Source: an uncultured Clostridia bacterium (GTDB lineage Bacteria > Bacillota > Clostridia > RGIG6154). From it: a stretch of DNA of 7,845 nt. The notes beneath the pieces were generated by a model. It saw nothing but the letters and a program-made list of their open reading frames with translations, had not been told where the DNA came from and ran no database searches. Below, in pieces: positions 7,114-7,845 of the stretch. Position numbers and translations under genes: made by a program. The DNA is taken from positions 1-7,845 of the forward strand of contig CAKSHV010000060.1 of NCBI GenBank assembly GCA_934457515.1, read 5' to 3'. Within the stretch, counting starts at the first letter, position 1; each line of letters begins with the position of its first letter.

Positions 7114-7148
7114 AGTAAAATTCCTCCTTAAATTAGTTCTCTTCGAGT

Positions 7149-7177
7149 ATTATACTCCATTTTTGTGAAAAACACAA
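7149..7177 (-). promoter_or_regulatory. Proximal promoter candidate of gap
   Basis: TATAAT (7154-7149) is a perfect -10 hexamer. TTGTGT (7177-7172), 17 bp upstream, matches the -35 consensus in its first three bases only. The start would be near 7142, giving a leader of about 29 nt that includes the AGGAGG site. The -35 is part of a TTGTG-N5-CACAA dyad, so a bound regulator would cover it. Confidence 0.6.
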
Positions 7178-7194
7178 TAGTTTTTTGTGAAAAA
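7160..7194. repeat. 13-bp direct repeat with Rex-like half-sites in the gap promoter region
   Basis: TTTTTGTGAAAAA occurs twice without mismatch, at 7160-7172 and 7182-7194, with a period of 22 bp (two helical turns). Between them CACAA (7173-7177) makes an inverted partner for each TTGTG, giving TTGTG-N5-CACAA and CACAA-N7-TTGTG(+2 T). The units cover the spacer and -35 of the proximal promoter and the predicted start of the distal one, the place expected for a repressor. TTGTG and CACAA are the ends of the Rex redox-repressor operator, but the Rex consensus has 8 bp between them, so a Rex assignment is only tentative. Confidence 0.45.
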
Positions 7195-7222
7195 GTATAA
7201 AAAATTTGAAAATTCTTATCAA
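7194..7222 (-). promoter_or_regulatory. Distal promoter candidate of gap
   Basis: TTGATA (7222-7217) and TATACT (7199-7194) are each 5 of 6 matches to the sigma-A consensus and are spaced by 17 bp. The start would be near 7187, giving a gap leader of about 74 nt and placing one copy of the 13-bp repeat over the start site. It is a better-balanced promoter than the proximal one. Both could be used. Confidence 0.55.
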
Positions 7223-7223
7223 G

Positions 7224-7241
7224 TGCGGCTTGTCCGCCGCA
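7224..7241 (-). other. GC-rich hairpin after the TetR gene, possible weak terminator
   Basis: TGCGGC and GCCGCA form a 6-bp stem around a 6-nt loop, 31 bp after the TetR stop. On the minus strand it is followed by CTTGATAAG rather than a T run, so it is at best a weak terminator. It abuts the -35 of the distal gap promoter. Confidence 0.3.
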
Positions 7242-7271
7242 AAAAAGTGTATATTATAATGAAGAAACTGC

Positions 7272-7845
7272 CTACATTTTATTTTGCGCGGCATTGTTTT
7301 TAAGAAGTTCCGGCAGCGTGTCGCGGAAAATGGCGGAAATAAACCGGACGGTTCGGGCGCGGTCGTTCTTATCCTTACCGCGGTTTTCGTTTTGCAGCCA
7401 CCGAACCAGCATACCCGCCACGCCGTCGGCATAGAATTTGCAGAGATCGTCTTTAAACGCGGGGTCGGCGGATATGCCGTACTCCGCTTCAATGCCCCCG
7501 ATAACCGTTTTTAAAATGGAAACAAAATCCGTGTATAAAAACGACTGCAAAAGCTCGCGGCCTGCCGAGTCCAGTGCGCAGTTTAAAATGTGCGCATTTT
7601 TTTCGGTGTAGTCCATAATGAACAAAACCGCGTCTTCATAGTGCACAAGCAGGTCAAACGCCTTTAAAACCTCAGTGGTTTCCTGCTCTAAAAACCAGTG
7701 CAGCAGGGCATAGGTGTCGCTGAAATGATAGTAAAACGTTTTGCGGTTCACACCGCAGTCGGTTATAATTTCGGTAACGGTGATTTTGGAAAATGCTTTC
7801 TTTTCCATAATCTTTTTTAAAGAATCCGCCAGCATGCGCTTGGTG
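7272..7845 (-). CDS. TetR/AcrR-family transcriptional regulator (N-terminus beyond window)
   Basis: This is a DNA-binding one-component regulator. The frame stays open to the right edge (TKR precedes the first in-window methionine at 7835), and family members usually have a few residues before this point, so the true start is probably outside and that methionine is internal. The helix-turn-helix is unmistakable: LADSLKKIMEKKAFSKITVT, then EIITDCGVNRKTFYYHFSD, with the family's hallmark TFYYHF. The remaining 140 or so residues are a helical ligand-binding or dimerisation domain. Its DADPAFK-like tail region and WLQNENRGKD end resemble the TetR subgroup around DhaS-type regulators, an assignment by style only. 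Visible length is 190 residues, near the family norm, so only a handful of residues should be missing. It ends at TAG 158 bp before gap. Ligand and targets cannot be read from the sequence. TetR regulators often control a neighbour, but the divergent or adjacent gene to the right is not visible. Confidence 0.93.
   Translation of the reverse strand, partial: TKRMLADSLKKIMEKKAFSKITVTEIITDCGVNRKTFYYHFSDTYALLHWFLEQETTEVLKAFDLLVHYEDAVLFIMDYTEKNAHILNCALDSAGRELLQSFLYTDFVSILKTVIGGIEAEYGISADPAFKDDLCKFYADGVAGMLVRWLQNENRGKDKNDRARTVRFISAIFRDTLPELLKNNAAQNKM

Noticed and set aside
7133..7492. A 119-codon minus frame overlapping the TetR gene
   Set aside because: It is a different frame of the same strand as a clear TetR protein, and its translation is low-complexity and runs into the gap promoter region.

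Overview
The window reads as a piece of a Gram-positive (Firmicutes) chromosome, most likely an anaerobic, gut-type Clostridia relative. The reasons are a Sec-exported S-layer-homology (SLH) protein, TetR and GAPDH proteins of the Firmicutes type, strong AGGAGG ribosome binding sites and AT-rich spacers. The lineage is inferred from protein style only. All four genes lie on the minus strand, so transcription runs from right to left. No RNA gene, CRISPR array, insertion sequence or integrase is visible.

Layout in the direction of transcription: (1) at 7845-7272, a TetR/AcrR-family regulator missing a few N-terminal residues at the window edge; (2) at 7271-7114, a spacer with two candidate promoters for the next gene, interleaved with a perfect 13-bp direct repeat of TTGTG/CACAA character; (3) at 7113-6103, a complete NAD-type glyceraldehyde-3-phosphate dehydrogenase (gap) with its own intrinsic terminator; (4) at 6050-5737, a dense control region for the next gene, containing two long AT-rich inverted repeats, three hexamers spaced exactly 11 bp apart (Pho-box-like), a consensus TTGACA/TATAAT promoter and a leader of about 110 nt that can fold as an H-type pseudoknot; (5) at 5736-2761, a 991-residue secreted protein with three N-terminal SLH domains and about 800 residues of acidic, beta-rich sequence, probably the major S-layer or a surface-layer-associated protein, followed by an intrinsic terminator; (6) at 2713-2322, a non-coding spacer with an 18-bp perfect palindrome; (7) from 2321 to the left edge, the first 773 residues of a large secreted protein built of Ig-like repeats with a cohesin-like segment near its N-terminus.

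Each complete gene looks like a single transcription unit: gap and the SLH gene have their own terminators, and there are promoter signals in front of both. The SLH gene and gap appear to share a biased codon use suited to high expression, while the Ig-like gene and the TetR gene use more GCG, ACG and CCG codons. The two left-hand genes form a cell-surface pair (wall-anchored S-layer protein and a multi-domain surface or adhesin-like protein). gap and the TetR gene are probably just neighbours.

The core genes are ordinary families. The least explained parts are the control region and leader of the SLH gene, the C-terminal 800 residues of the SLH protein, and the apparent nesting of a cohesin-like domain inside an Ig-like repeat.
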